Assembly: GCF_001981525.1 (NCBI RefSeq)
Contig: NZ_MPSB01000003.1
Span: forward strand, 248,001-312,000
Source: Sphingomonas jeddahensis
Lineage (GTDB): Bacteria > Pseudomonadota > Alphaproteobacteria > Sphingomonadales > Sphingomonadaceae
Length of the DNA: 64,000 nucleotides
Direction of reading: 5' to 3'
Shown: positions 26,460 through 35,207 of the stretch, piece by piece
How positions within the stretch are numbered: the stretch's first letter is position 1
How the letters are laid out: every line of letters starts with the position of its first letter
Notes under the pieces: model-generated
What the model saw: the letters and a program-made list of their open reading frames with translations, nothing else
Database searches by the model: none
Told to the model about the DNA's origin: nothing
Made by a program: the position numbers and the translations under genes

Positions 26460-26650
26460 GGCTGTTCGCCCTCTTCTTCCGTCAGGTTGTCAAGCGCGAC
26501 GCTATTCGCCTCAAGCATCATTGCCGCTTCGTTGAGCTGACGCTCCTCATCGGCGGTCACCGCACCAGGTGGCGCCGGATCGCTGGAACAAGCGGTGGCG
26601 AACAACAACAAGGGGAGCGCAGCCTGCGCTCCCCGGATCGTCAGCCGCAT
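26456..26650 (-). CDS. Small lipoprotein
   Basis: A 64-aa predicted lipoprotein. A signal peptide (MRLTIRGAQAALPLLLFATA) is followed by a lipobox ATAC and a short acidic tail. Its start touches the stop of the 106-aa lipoprotein gene and its stop overlaps the aldo/keto reductase start by 4 bp. The three genes therefore look like one operon. No family is recognised. Confidence 0.6.
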   Translation of the reverse strand: MRLTIRGAQAALPLLLFATACSSDPAPPGAVTADEERQLNEAAMMLEANSVALDNLTEEEGEQP

Positions 26651-26970
26651 CAGCGCTTCATCGCATTGCCGGCGTCGGTCAGTGCTTCGCCGGTCGCCCG
26701 CGAGGCATCATCGGCGGCATTCGACAGCACGTCGCCGCTGCGTTCCGCGCCACGCTCGATGTTCTCACCGGCGCGATCGATCGTTGCCTCGGCCGAGCCG
26801 AGCGCCTCGTCGGTCGCAGCATCGACATCGTCCGTCGCGTTGGTCGTCGTCGCGCTGACGTCCGCACCGACGGCATTCGCCGCCTCCGCGCTCTCGTTCT
26901 GCGCATTGGGGCTGCACGCGGCGAGCACGGCTGCGGTGGCGAGACCGGTGGCAATGGCGAAGAACTTCAT
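26650..26970 (-). CDS. Alanine-rich lipoprotein
   Basis: A 106-aa lipoprotein: signal peptide MKFFAIATGLATAAVLAAC with lipobox LAAC, then a helical, A/D/E/T-rich mature part with periodic DRAGENIERGAERSGDVLSN. The composition is like LEA-type or coiled outer-membrane lipoproteins of sphingomonads. ATG 26970 has GGGAGAGAG upstream; a TTG one codon before is less likely. It leads the small lipoprotein/aldo-keto reductase operon. Confidence 0.65.
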   Translation of the reverse strand: MKFFAIATGLATAAVLAACSPNAQNESAEAANAVGADVSATTTNATDDVDAATDEALGSAEATIDRAGENIERGAERSGDVLSNAADDASRATGEALTDAGNAMKR

Positions 26971-27102
26971 CAACTCTCTCCCTGTCGTTTACCCGAGCCG
27001 CACGCGCGGCACCCCGCTCCAACGTAACGAACAGGCTTTGGGTCCGTAACGATCGATCGTGGCTGACGCGCGCCCATGGTCCAGATGCTCGTTTGACGAG
27101 AT

Positions 27103-27118
27103 ATAAAGATATCTTTAT
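27103..27118. promoter_or_regulatory. Perfect palindrome, probable SahR-type operator
   Basis: ATAAAGATATCTTTAT is a perfect 16-bp palindrome whose last two bases are the A and T of the regulator ATG. It strongly resembles the AAAGATATCTTT-type sites that I recall for SahR-family ArsR regulators in Proteobacteria. Binding here would repress the regulator and metF. Confidence 0.7.
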
Positions 27119-28088
27119 GTCTGAATTTGTGACCCAGGCGTTAGAAACCTTCCGTGCTCTCGCCGATTCGTCGCGGCTTCGCATCCTGCGGCTTTTACGG
27201 TCAATGGAGCTTTCCGTTGGCGAGCTCGCGCTGGTGCTGGGGCAAAGCCAGCCGCGCGTCAGCCGCCATGTGAAGATCCTGTGTGACGCGGGACTGACGG
27301 AGCGGCGCAAGGAGGGTAGCTGGGTATTCGTGGCGCTCGGCGCGACGCGCCTGGTAGCGCCGGTGCTAATTGCCATCGATGCGCTGGACGGCGAAGGCGC
27401 GGATGCCGAGGGCGCGACCGATGCGGCGCGACTGGCGGCAGTGCGTGCCGACCGGGCATCGTCGGCATCGCAATGGTTCGAGGCGCATGCCAGCGAGTGG
27501 GACGCGATCCGGTCGCTGCATATCGCCGAGAGCGAGGTCGAGGCCGCGATGCAGCGGCTGCTTGGCGAGGCCCCGCTGGGGCGGCTGGTCGATATCGGCA
27601 CGGGCACGGGGCGGATGATCGAGCTGTTCGCGCCGCGTGCCCGAACCGCGCTGGGGATCGATCGCAGTTCGGAGATGCTGCGTATCGCGCGTGCCAAGAT
27701 CGGCGAGCACGGGCTGGCCAATACCGAATTGCGGCAGGCAGACCTCTATTCGCTGCCGCTGGGCGATGGTGCGGCGGACGTGGCGATCGTCCATCATGTG
27801 CTGCATTATGCGCAGCAGCCGGGCGCGGCGATCGTCGAGGCGGCGCGAGTGTTGGCGCCGGGCGGGCGGCTGGTGATCGCGGACTTCGCGCCGCACGATC
27901 GCGAGGATTTGCGCGCGCAGGATGCACATACGCGGCTTGGCTTTTCGGATGCGCAGATCGAGGGCTGGTTCGCAACCGCGGGGCTGGCGGCGGAGCGGAT
28001 CGAGACGCTGGAAGGCGGCGAATTGACGGTGAAGATCTGGCTGGGGCGTAAGCCGGCCGCGACATTGCATGAGGTGAAGGCGGCATGA
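27117..28088 (+). CDS. SahR-type regulator: ArsR HTH fused to SAM methyltransferase domain
   Basis: A 323-aa fusion. Residues 1-80 are an ArsR winged helix (LADSSRLRILRLL, LGQSQPRVSRHVKILCDAGL). Residues about 120-310 are a class I SAM-dependent methyltransferase fold with motif I DIGTGTG at 159-165. ArsR-methyltransferase fusions of this kind act as S-adenosylhomocysteine-responsive regulators of the methionine cycle (SahR). The 4-bp overlap with metF supports that. A perfect palindrome overlaps the start. Whether the methyltransferase part is catalytic or only a sensor is unknown. Confidence 0.82.
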   Translation: MSEFVTQALETFRALADSSRLRILRLLRSMELSVGELALVLGQSQPRVSRHVKILCDAGLTERRKEGSWVFVALGATRLVAPVLIAIDALDGEGADAEGATDAARLAAVRADRASSASQWFEAHASEWDAIRSLHIAESEVEAAMQRLLGEAPLGRLVDIGTGTGRMIELFAPRARTALGIDRSSEMLRIARAKIGEHGLANTELRQADLYSLPLGDGAADVAIVHHVLHYAQQPGAAIVEAARVLAPGGRLVIADFAPHDREDLRAQDAHTRLGFSDAQIEGWFATAGLAAERIETLEGGELTVKIWLGRKPAATLHEVKAA

Positions 28089-29026
28089 CCCTATCGATCA
28101 ACCAGCTCGAGGAAGCGCGCCGCGCGCTCGAGGCGCCGCTGTTCGCCGATGTGGCCGGCGACGTGGACGTGAGCTTCGAGTTCTTTCCGCCCAAGTCCGA
28201 GGCGATGGAGAAGACCTTGTGGGATTCGATGGCGACGCTGGCGCCGCTGGGGCCGCGCTTCGTTTCCGTGACCTATGGTGCGGGCGGATCGACGCGCGAG
28301 CGGACGCACGCCACGGTGGCGCGGATCGCGCGCGAGACGAACATCCCGGCGGCGGCGCATTTGACCTGCGTCGAGGCGACCAAGGCCGAGATCGATGCGG
28401 TGGCGGAGGAATATTGGGCGGCGGGCGTTCGGCACATCGTCGCGCTGCGCGGCGATCCGCCGACGGTCGGCGCGCGTTATGCTGCGCATCCGGGCGGCTA
28501 TGAGAATGCCGCCGCTTTAGTGGAGGGGCTGCGGCGGCTGCACCCGTTCGAGATTTCGGTTGCCTGCTATCCCGAATGCCATCCGGATTCGGGCGATGCG
28601 GCGATCGACCTCGATAACCTGAAGCGCAAGATGGATGCGGGCGCGACGCGGGCGATCAGCCAGTTCTTCTTCTCGCCCGATGTGTTCTTCCGCTATCGCG
28701 ATGCCGTGGCCGCCGCGGGGATCGATGCGGAGATCGTGCCGGGGATCATGCCGGTGAGCAATTTCGCGGCCGTGCAACGCATGTCGAAGATGTGCGGGAC
28801 CGATGTGCCGGCTTGGATGGGGCGGCTGTTTACCGGGTTGGACGATTTGCCGGGGGCGCGGCAATTGGTGTCGGCGACCTTGGCGGCGGAGCTGTGTCGC
28901 AAGCTGTATGCGGGTGGGGTGAAGCAGTTTCACTTCTATACGCTCAATCGGGCGGAGCTGAGCTTTGCGATCTGTCACCTGTTGGGGGTGCGGGCGACGC
29001 CTGAGGTGGCGCTGGCGGCGGCTTGA
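28085..29026 (+). CDS. metF: 5,10-methylenetetrahydrofolate reductase
   Basis: A 313-aa MetF, an FAD TIM-barrel enzyme that makes 5-methyl-THF for methionine synthesis. FEFFPPKSEAMEKTLW is the family N-terminal signature with the catalytic glutamate region. SVTYGAGGSTRERTH and ALRGDPP are further MetF blocks, and KQFHFYTLNRAEL is the conserved C-terminus. It overlaps the SahR-type gene by 4 bp. metH, which often follows in sphingomonads, is not here; repeats follow instead. Confidence 0.95.
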   Translation: MTLSINQLEEARRALEAPLFADVAGDVDVSFEFFPPKSEAMEKTLWDSMATLAPLGPRFVSVTYGAGGSTRERTHATVARIARETNIPAAAHLTCVEATKAEIDAVAEEYWAAGVRHIVALRGDPPTVGARYAAHPGGYENAAALVEGLRRLHPFEISVACYPECHPDSGDAAIDLDNLKRKMDAGATRAISQFFFSPDVFFRYRDAVAAAGIDAEIVPGIMPVSNFAAVQRMSKMCGTDVPAWMGRLFTGLDDLPGARQLVSATLAAELCRKLYAGGVKQFHFYTLNRAELSFAICHLLGVRATPEVALAAA

Positions 29027-29054
29027 GGCTTTTGGGTGTGATGGTTTGATCCCG

Positions 29055-29242
29055 CCGTTCGTGCTGAGCTTGTCGAAGCACGGGCCACCGGCGCGGCGCT
29101 GCTTGGCACGCCCTTCGACGGGCTCAGGGCAAACGGGAAGGGCGGGTCGTATCTCTTCGTCACCCCGGCGCTGAGCCGGGGTCCCGCCGCCTCTCGCGTC
29201 GATGGAGAAGAAGCGAGACCCCGGATCAAGTCCGGGGTGACG
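29055..29242. repeat. Two repeat families side by side
   Basis: The left element, 29055-29136, has arms around GTGCTGAGCTTGTCGAAGCA and CCCTTCGACGGGCTCAGGG. The right element, 29158-29242, has CACCCCGGCGCTGAGCCGGG and its inverted partner CCGGATCAAGTCCGG. They lie between convergent metF and the flavin oxidoreductase gene and may end transcription from both sides. No gene is in the gap. Confidence 0.75.
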
Positions 29243-29250
29243 GGGCGGGT

Positions 29251-30246
29251 TTACGCAACTTCGGGCACGCGCATCGCTTCCGCTGCGATAGCGATCGAGC
29301 GCTTTCTTGCCTCATGATCGTAGATGCTGCTGGTGAGCATCACTTCGTCCACGCCGGTGCGCTTCACGAAGGCGGCGATGCCGGCGGCGACATCGTCGCG
29401 ATCGCCGATTGCGCTGCATGACAGGACCGAATCGAGGATGCGAGCGTGCATTGGGGGCAGGCTGTCGCGGTAACCGGGGACAGGCGGCTTCATCTTGCCG
29501 GGGTTGCCGGTGCGTAGCGCCACGAACTGCTGCTGCTGCGAGGTGGCGAGCAGTTCGGCCTCTGCGCGCGTGTCGGCGGCGAAGACGTTGAAGCCGGCCA
29601 TCGCATAGGGCTTGTCGAGCTGCGCCGACGGGCGGAAGTCGCGGCGGTAGATCTCCATTGCCTGGTCGAGCGCGTCGGGGGCGAAATGCGAGGCAAAGGC
29701 GTAGGGGAGGCCGAGCATCGCGGCGAGTTGCGCGCCGAACAGCGAGGAACCGAGGATCCACAGGTCAGGCCTGGCGCCGGCGCCGGGGGTGGCGCTGATG
29801 CCGGTGCGGCCGTCGTCGGCGAGGTAGCTTTGCAGCTCGACGACGTCGTTGGGGAAAGCGTTGGGATCGCTGTCGAGCGTGCGGCGGATTGCGCGGGCGA
29901 CGCGCTGGTCGCTGCCGGGCGCGCGGCCGAGGCCGAGGTCGATGCGGCCCGGGAAGAGCGCGTCGAGCGTGCCGAACTGCTCGGCGATCTGGAGCGGGGC
30001 GTGGTTGGGGAGCATGATCCCGCCCGCGCCGACGCGGATCGTGCTGGTCGCCGCGCCGACATGGGCGATCACCACCGCGGTGGCGGCCGACGCAATGCCC
30101 TCCATGCCGTGATGCTCGGCCACCCAATAGCGATTGTAGCCATGCGCCTCGGCGTGGCGGGCGAGGTCGGCAGCGTTGGCGAGCGCCTGCGACACGGTGC
30201 CGCCTTCGACGACGGGGACGAGATCGAGCAGCGAGAATTTGGTCAT
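29251..30246 (-). CDS. LLM-class flavin-dependent oxidoreductase
   Basis: A 331-aa luciferase-like monooxygenase of the group with MsnO8/YhbW-type members. [37 protein letters not shown] and [12 protein letters not shown] are the conserved FMN-barrel blocks. The ATG at 30246 ([12 protein letters not shown]) is the family start. The substrate is unknown. It is divergent from the HAD gene with 118 bp between. Confidence 0.88.
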   Translation of the reverse strand: MTKFSLLDLVPVVEGGTVSQALANAADLARHAEAHGYNRYWVAEHHGMEGIASAATAVVIAHVGAATSTIRVGAGGIMLPNHAPLQIAEQFGTLDALFPGRIDLGLGRAPGSDQRVARAIRRTLDSDPNAFPNDVVELQSYLADDGRTGISATPGAGARPDLWILGSSLFGAQLAAMLGLPYAFASHFAPDALDQAMEIYRRDFRPSAQLDKPYAMAGFNVFAADTRAEAELLATSQQQQFVALRTGNPGKMKPPVPGYRDSLPPMHARILDSVLSCSAIGDRDDVAAGIAAFVKRTGVDEVMLTSSIYDHEARKRSIAIAAEAMRVPEVA

Positions 30247-30364
30247 GCGTGGGATGTGGGCTGATCGGTTGCGGATCGCAACCGTGCTCTGCTCTTGATC
30301 CTTCCTAAGCGCAGCTTGGGAGGATAGGCTTGCCCCCGCACGCCAGCCTTCGTAACGAGCGCGC

Positions 30365-31030
30365 ATGCCGCCAGGTCTTGATCATGTTCGCGCCTGGGTC
30401 TTCGATCTCGACAATACGCTGTACCCATCGAGCGCCGATCTGTTTGCGCAGATCGATACCAAGATGACCGACTATATCGCGCGGTTGCTGGGACTGGATC
30501 GGGTGGAGGCGCGGCGCATCCAGAAGGCCTACTTCCTCGGGCATGGGACGACGCTCGCCGGGCTGATGGCCGAGCATCATGTCGATCCGCATGATTTCCT
30601 TGCCTTCGTCCACGACGTCGAGATGGACGTGCTGGAGGAGAATGCGCCGCTTGCCGCCGCCGTCGCCAAGCTGCCGGGGCGCAAGGTGGTGTTCACCAAC
30701 GGCGACGGACCTTATGCCACGCGCGTGCTGAAGCGGCTGGGGCTGGGCGAGAGCTTCGAGGCGATCCATGATATTCATGCCATGGACCTGGCGCCCAAGC
30801 CGGCGCCTTCGGCCTATGCCGGGCTGTGCGCGGCGCTCTCGATCGATCCCAGGACGGCGCTGTTCGCCGACGACATGGCGCGCAACCTGGCGCCGGCGAA
30901 AGCGATCGGCATGACCACCGTGTGGGTCGATAATGGGTCGGAGCAGGCCCACGACACCGATCGCAGCTTCATCGATTATACCACGCCCGACCTGACGGCG
31001 TGGCTGGAAGGGATATTGGACAAGGCATGA
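30365..31030 (+). CDS. HAD-family pyrimidine 5'-nucleotidase
   Basis: A 221-aa HAD phosphatase of the SDT1/PHM8-like group. Motif I is FDLDNTLYP with nucleophile D14 and D16; motif II is VVFTNGD; motif III/IV is [10 protein letters not shown] and FADDMARNL. These enzymes dephosphorylate pyrimidine nucleotides. Its stop overlaps the dapD start as ATGA, so it is coupled to lysine/peptidoglycan precursor synthesis, an order also seen in other sphingomonads. Confidence 0.87.
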   Translation: MPPGLDHVRAWVFDLDNTLYPSSADLFAQIDTKMTDYIARLLGLDRVEARRIQKAYFLGHGTTLAGLMAEHHVDPHDFLAFVHDVEMDVLEENAPLAAAVAKLPGRKVVFTNGDGPYATRVLKRLGLGESFEAIHDIHAMDLAPKPAPSAYAGLCAALSIDPRTALFADDMARNLAPAKAIGMTTVWVDNGSEQAHDTDRSFIDYTTPDLTAWLEGILDKA

Positions 31031-31842
31031 CTGACCTCGAAACCACTATTGACGCCGCCTGGGAGAACCGTGCCGAGATCGGGCTGACGACGGCTGGCGA
31101 GGTTCGGATCGCGGTGGATCGAGCGCTGGCGCTGCTCGATTCAGGCGCGGCACGGGTCGCCGAGCCGGACGGCAATGGTGGTTGGCGGGTCAACCAGTGG
31201 CTGAAGAAGGCCGTGCTGCTGTCGTTCCGGCTTAACGACAATGCCTTGATCGACAATGGGCCGGGCGCGGGCCACTGGTTTGACAAGGTGCCGTCGAAGT
31301 TCTCGGGCTGGAGCGAGGGCGAATTCCGCGACGCGGGCTTCCGTGCGGTGCCGGGCAGCGTGGTGCGGCGCGGCGCCTTCATCGGCAAGGGTGCAATCCT
31401 GATGCCGAGCTTCGTCAACATCGGCGCCTATGTCGGCGAGGGAACGATGGTGGATACTTGGGCGACCGTGGGCTCGTGCGCGCAGATCGGGAAGAACGTC
31501 CATCTGTCGGGCGGCGCTGGCATCGGCGGCGTGCTGGAGCCGTTGCAGGCCGACCCGGTCATCATCGGCGACGGCGCGTTCATCGGTGCGCGATCCGAAG
31601 TGGCGGAGGGCGTGCGCGTCGGCGAGGGCGCGGTGCTGTCGATGGGCGTCTATCTCGGCGCATCGACCAAGATCATCGACCGCGCGACCGGCGAGACCTT
31701 CATCGGCGAAGTGCCGCCTTATGCCGTGGTGGTGCCGGGGACGACCGGCAGCAATCCGGGCCTTTATTGCGCGGTGATCGTGAAGCGGGTGGACGAGCGG
31801 ACCCGCAGCAAGACCAGCATCAACGAGCTGCTGCGGGACTGA
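31027..31842 (+). CDS. dapD: 2,3,4,5-tetrahydropyridine-2,6-dicarboxylate N-succinyltransferase
   Basis: A 271-aa DapD, the succinyl-CoA-dependent step of the succinylase diaminopimelate pathway. The left-handed beta-helix hexapeptide repeats run through residues about 110-230 ([37 protein letters not shown]). The C-terminal [13 protein letters not shown] is typical. The 4-bp overlap with the HAD gene fixes the start at 31027. dapE is not adjacent. Confidence 0.95.
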   Translation: MTDLETTIDAAWENRAEIGLTTAGEVRIAVDRALALLDSGAARVAEPDGNGGWRVNQWLKKAVLLSFRLNDNALIDNGPGAGHWFDKVPSKFSGWSEGEFRDAGFRAVPGSVVRRGAFIGKGAILMPSFVNIGAYVGEGTMVDTWATVGSCAQIGKNVHLSGGAGIGGVLEPLQADPVIIGDGAFIGARSEVAEGVRVGEGAVLSMGVYLGASTKIIDRATGETFIGEVPPYAVVVPGTTGSNPGLYCAVIVKRVDERTRSKTSINELLRD

Positions 31843-31970
31843 TATCGCGCTCTGCCCAGCGAGATGAATGGGCGGTTGTTTGAGGTTCATGCAACCGCGG
31901 CCATTAGCGCACGTTACGGTCGCGTACCTGTTGTGTCGCAGCCGTTCCGTTTTCTCGAGGGAGAGTAAAT

Positions 31971-32279
31971 ATGCGTAAGATGATGCTGGCGCTTGGCGCC
32001 TCCGCGATGGTTCTGCCGTCGGTGATGGTCACCACCACCGATGCCGATGCGCAGCGGCGCTACAAGTATCGCGAGTGGAAGGGCAATGACGGCCGCTGGC
32101 GCTGCCGCAAGCCCGATGGCACCACCGGCCTGATTGTGGGCGGCGTTGCCGGCGCGCTGCTCGGCCGCACGATCGATACCCGTGGTGACCGGACGCTCGG
32201 CACCCTGGGCGGCGCCGCCGTCGGCGCGCTGGCCGGTCGCGAGGTCGAGCGCGGCACCAGCAAGCGTCGCTGCCGCTAA
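31971..32279 (+). CDS. Glycine-zipper 2TM protein (first of a paralogous pair)
   Basis: A 102-aa exported protein with a signal peptide (about 1-27) and a glycine-zipper segment TTGLIVGGVAGALLGRTID followed by LGTLGGAAVGALAGREVER. It ends in a C-terminal RRCR. The family sits in the outer membrane or periplasm and is often stress-linked. GAGGGAGAG precedes the start. The preceding 128-bp gap (31843-31970) has no recognisable promoter. A homologous protein is encoded at 32875. Confidence 0.75.
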   Translation: MRKMMLALGASAMVLPSVMVTTTDADAQRRYKYREWKGNDGRWRCRKPDGTTGLIVGGVAGALLGRTIDTRGDRTLGTLGGAAVGALAGREVERGTSKRRCR

Positions 32280-32303
32280 GCGCGCAACCTATCAGTCACT
32301 TGA

Positions 32304-32329
32304 GGGCGCGGTCCGGCTGGACCGCGCCC
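32304..32329 (+). terminator. Perfect hairpin between glycine-zipper and OsmC genes
   Basis: An 11-bp perfect stem (32304-32314 with 32319-32329) has loop GGCT. It is not followed by a T tract, so it is either a weak terminator or an RNA processing/stability element that lowers downstream osmC expression. Confidence 0.5.
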
Positions 32330-32352
32330 AAATGTCGTGAGGAGAAGAGGCG

Positions 32353-32781
32353 ATGCCGACACGCAGTGGAACCGCGCGCTACGAAGGACTGGGCAAGAAC
32401 GGCAAGGGTTGGACATCGACCCAGTCCGGCGTGCTGAATGAACAGCATTATGGCTTTGGCACGCGCTTCGAGAACGAGCCCGGTACCAATCCGGAAGAGC
32501 TGATCGCCGCGGCGCATGCGAGCTGCTTCACCATGGCACTGAGTTTCGCTCTTGCAGGCGCCGGCTATTCCGACGGCACGCTGGAGACGAGTGCCAAGGT
32601 GACCATCGACAAGGATGGAGACGGGTTCACGATCACCAAGTCCGCGCTTGACCTTCAAGCGACGGTGCCGGGTATTTCCGCCGAGGAGTTCGAGCGAATC
32701 GCCCGCGAGGCTAAAGCGAATTGTCCGGTTTCTAAAGTACTTAATGCAGAGATCACGCTGACCCACAACTTGTCGGCGTAA
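32353..32781 (+). CDS. OsmC-family peroxiredoxin-like protein
   Basis: A 142-aa OsmC/Ohr-family thiol peroxidase. Both redox cysteines are present: C59 in AAHASCFTMALS and the second in AKANCPVSKVL. The length and the N-terminal SGTARYEGLGKNGKGW point to OsmC rather than Ohr. It reduces organic hydroperoxides. It lies between two glycine-zipper genes. Confidence 0.9.
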   Translation: MPTRSGTARYEGLGKNGKGWTSTQSGVLNEQHYGFGTRFENEPGTNPEELIAAAHASCFTMALSFALAGAGYSDGTLETSAKVTIDKDGDGFTITKSALDLQATVPGISAEEFERIAREAKANCPVSKVLNAEITLTHNLSA

Positions 32782-32874
32782 GTGTCGGCATGATGAACGG
32801 CATGTAGTTTCGCGTTCACGCAACTTAGCCGGGTGCCGGGTTGTTTTATCGGCATCACAGTCAGGAGTTGTTCC

Positions 32875-33447
32875 ATGCGTATCATGATAGCCGTTGCGCT
32901 CGCCGCGACCAGTGTGACCGCGCTCCCGGTTCAGGCGCAGGCGGGACGCGAATATCGCGAGGACATACGCGATGCGCGCCGCGACTACCGCCGCGACCTT
33001 AATGACGCCGACTCGCGCCGTGACGTGCGCGAGGCCAATCGCGAATATCGCCGCGACGTGCGCGACGCGCGCCGTGATTACCGCCGCGAAGCGCGCGAGG
33101 ATCGCCGCGACTGGCGCCGGGATCGTAACCAGTGGGGTCGCTATGACTATAATCGCCTGCCGCCGGGCCAGCGCGGTTATTATGCAGACACCTTCTATCG
33201 CGATGGCCGCTATTATCAGACGCGTCGGTTAGGCCGGAACGACCGCATCTATCGTGGCAGCAACGGCCGGTATTACTGCCGGCGCAATGATGGCACGACC
33301 GGGCTGATCGTCGGCGGCCTGGGCGGTGGTGTGCTGGGCAGCCTGCTGGCAAACGGCAATTCGAACACGCTGGGCGCCCTGATCGGTGCGGGTGCGGGCG
33401 CATTGCTCGGCCGCTCGGTCGATCGTGGCAATGTAACCTGCCGCTAA
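32875..33447 (+). CDS. Arginine-rich glycine-zipper protein (second paralogue)
   Basis: A 190-aa exported protein: signal peptide to about residue 23 (VQAQA), then a highly charged region (about 25-85). That region holds repeated RRDYRRD, REYRRDVRDAR and similar units, likely one long helix. A YRGSNGRYYCRRNDGTTGLI block follows and a glycine-zipper region runs to the end. The C-terminal third is clearly homologous to the 31971 protein. It resembles RcnB/glycine-zipper envelope proteins. A good terminator follows. Confidence 0.75.
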   Translation: MRIMIAVALAATSVTALPVQAQAGREYREDIRDARRDYRRDLNDADSRRDVREANREYRRDVRDARRDYRREAREDRRDWRRDRNQWGRYDYNRLPPGQRGYYADTFYRDGRYYQTRRLGRNDRIYRGSNGRYYCRRNDGTTGLIVGGLGGGVLGSLLANGNSNTLGALIGAGAGALLGRSVDRGNVTCR

Positions 33448-33494
33448 AAGTTCAGCCGGAAGTATCGGCGCGTAACTTGTAAAGGCGTACGGGG

Positions 33495-33523
33495 AGGCCC
33501 GGCGAGCGATCGCCGGGCCTTTT
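33495..33523 (+). terminator. Rho-independent terminator
   Basis: An 11-bp stem (33495-33505 with 33510-33520) with loop GCGA runs into TTTT. It is placed 48 bp after the glycine-zipper gene. Confidence 0.92.
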
Positions 33524-33555
33524 CGCGTGCGCAGGGTGGCGGTTAGGAGGCGGGC

Positions 33556-34083
33556 ATGGCGGGTGTCCTTGGGGCGATCATGGCCGGGGGTGAGGCGCGG
33601 CGGTTCGGCTCGGACAAGGCGCTGGCGCTATTCGAGGGGCGGCCGCTGATCGATCATGTCGCGACGGGGCTGCGCGGGCAGACGGATGCGGTGGTTGTCG
33701 TGGGGCGGCATCATGGCGGGCTGACGAGCGTTGCCGATCGACCCGCGCGGGGGCTGGGGCCGCTCGGCGCCTTGGCCGGAGCACTGCACTGGGCGCAGGC
33801 GAACGGCTTTGCAGCGGTGCTGAGCGCGCCATGCGATGTGCCGTTGTTGCCGGATGATCTGGCGATGCGCTTGGCCGGGGAGGGGGCGGCCTATGTCGAC
33901 GGGTTGCCGGTGCTGGGGTGGTGGCCGAGTGTTCTGGCGGACGATCTGGCGGAGTGGCTGGCGGCGGATCGGCCGCGGGCGGTGCGGCAGTGGGCGGCTG
34001 CCGTTGGGGCGCGTTTGGTGGTGCTGGAGGGCTTGCCGGCCAATGTGAATACACAGGAGGATCTGGCTGCGCTGCGGCGGTGA
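33556..34083 (+). CDS. mobA: Molybdenum cofactor guanylyltransferase
   Basis: A 175-aa MobA-type nucleotidyltransferase that attaches GMP to molybdopterin. The N-terminal GAIMAGGEARRFGSDKAL is the signature Rossmann motif, with lysine K21. SAPCDVPLLPDDL is the metal-binding aspartate block, and NVNTQEDL is the conserved end. It is somewhat shorter than the E. coli enzyme (~194 aa). It is monocistronic, with a large inverted repeat behind it. Confidence 0.85.
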   Translation: MAGVLGAIMAGGEARRFGSDKALALFEGRPLIDHVATGLRGQTDAVVVVGRHHGGLTSVADRPARGLGPLGALAGALHWAQANGFAAVLSAPCDVPLLPDDLAMRLAGEGAAYVDGLPVLGWWPSVLADDLAEWLAADRPRAVRQWAAAVGARLVVLEGLPANVNTQEDLAALRR

Positions 34084-34094
34084 GCTGGTTCGTG

Positions 34095-34345
34095 CAAAGG
34101 CGCGAAGAAGAGGGTGTTGTTCACGCGAAGGCGCGAAGAAGGTAGGAGAAGGTTGTTCGCGCAGAGGCGCGGAGGACGCGGAGAAGGGCGGGGTGAACAT
34201 CTCGCGTCAGCAACAATTCGATATGTTCGGCGTCGCATCGGGCGGTCGCACCAACCCCGCGGACGCGTCACCTCTGCGCTCTCCGCGCCTCCGCGCGAAC
34301 AACACCTTCCTCTTCGCGTCTTCGCGTCTTCGCGTGAACCAAATC
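34095..34345. repeat. Long inverted repeat of GCGAAG-type units
   Basis: The left half (about 34095-34190) has units such as AGGCGCGAAGAAG, GTTCACGCGAAGGCGCGAAG and GTTCGCGCAGAGGCGCGGAG. The right half (about 34270-34340) is its inverse: CTCCGCGCCTCCGCGCGAAC then TTCGCGTCTTCGCGTCTTCG. The halves are ~75 bp apart and could form a stem of about 60 nt with some mismatches. The 270-bp gap has no gene. Confidence 0.7.
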
Positions 34346-34353
34346 AACGCCGC

Positions 34354-35034
34354 TCAAGCGATCCAGTGCCAGATACCGGCGGGCCAGCCGGCGAGTGGCA
34401 TGTGCGCCCAGGTGGCGGCGAGCCAGACCACGAAGCCGCCCGCCAGCGCGTGCATGCCGATCTTGCCGATCCGGGCACGGCCTGACGCAACGGCGGCGAA
34501 GGGCCAGTAGCTGGTGCGGCGTTCCCATTCGCGCCAGAAGTCGGGCCGGAGCCGTTCTTTCTTGCGGTCCTGCAGATGGGCGCCGAGCAGAGCGAGCACG
34601 ATGATCGCCGTGGCCAGCACGATGTTGGACGGATCGGGAAAGACGAGGATGTGGACCACGGCCCAGAGCGCAAAGCCCCACATCATCGGGTGGCGCGTGA
34701 TGGCGAACACGCCGCGCGCTTCGGGCACGGTGTCGGTCTTCACCTCGGGCATGGCAGGGTTGCGGATCAGCGAGCCCATGAAAAGGATTGCGCCGACCAG
34801 CATCAGCACGGTGCCGATCGCCCAGAGCGTGTCGCCGACGGGCCATAAAGGGGCCGCGGCGGGGGCGGCGCGATACGCAATGACCAGCCAGCCGAGGGTG
34901 ACGAAGGCGACGAGGCTGTAGATGCCAAGAAAGCCCTTCTCGCCAGTGGCGCGCACGAGGGGCGAACGGAGCGGGTGGGAGAGGATGAAGTGCGTGCCCA
35001 CGAAAGCGATTGCCGCCGCCACGACATTGTTCAT
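34354..35034 (-). CDS. NnrU-family membrane protein
   Basis: A 226-aa polytopic protein with about six hydrophobic segments. The motif FAITRHPMMWGFALWAVVHI is the conserved core of the NnrU/isoprenylcysteine methyltransferase-like fold (HP-x6 pattern). NnrU members are linked to nitric-oxide or denitrification metabolism or to isomerases such as 15-cis-zeta-carotene isomerase. The role here is unknown. ATG 35034 is the family start. Confidence 0.78.
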   Translation of the reverse strand: MNNVVAAAIAFVGTHFILSHPLRSPLVRATGEKGFLGIYSLVAFVTLGWLVIAYRAAPAAAPLWPVGDTLWAIGTVLMLVGAILFMGSLIRNPAMPEVKTDTVPEARGVFAITRHPMMWGFALWAVVHILVFPDPSNIVLATAIIVLALLGAHLQDRKKERLRPDFWREWERRTSYWPFAAVASGRARIGKIGMHALAGGFVVWLAATWAHMPLAGWPAGIWHWIA

Positions 35035-35167
35035 TGCCGTTCCCCCACCGCCGCTTTTGGGCGATTGTGCGCCATAAGGGCCGTTCGTGTCGAGCGACGT
35101 CGAGACACTATTCGTGGCCGCTCGTGGCATGTCCCTCGACGTTGCTCTGGACGAACGGGAGGTAACC

Positions 35168-35195
35168 GTCACCCCAACTCAGGGCCGGGGTGACG
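35168..35195. repeat. Single CCGG-type repeat unit
   Basis: GTCACC...GGTGAC arms (35168-35195) form a degenerate hairpin between the NnrU-type gene and the peptide transporter gene. Confidence 0.5.
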
Positions 35196-35207
35196 ATGTC
35201 ATCTGGC

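Noticed and set aside
34095..34345. CRISPR array
   Set aside because: The repeats are short, unequal and inverted rather than regularly spaced direct repeats, and no cas genes are near.
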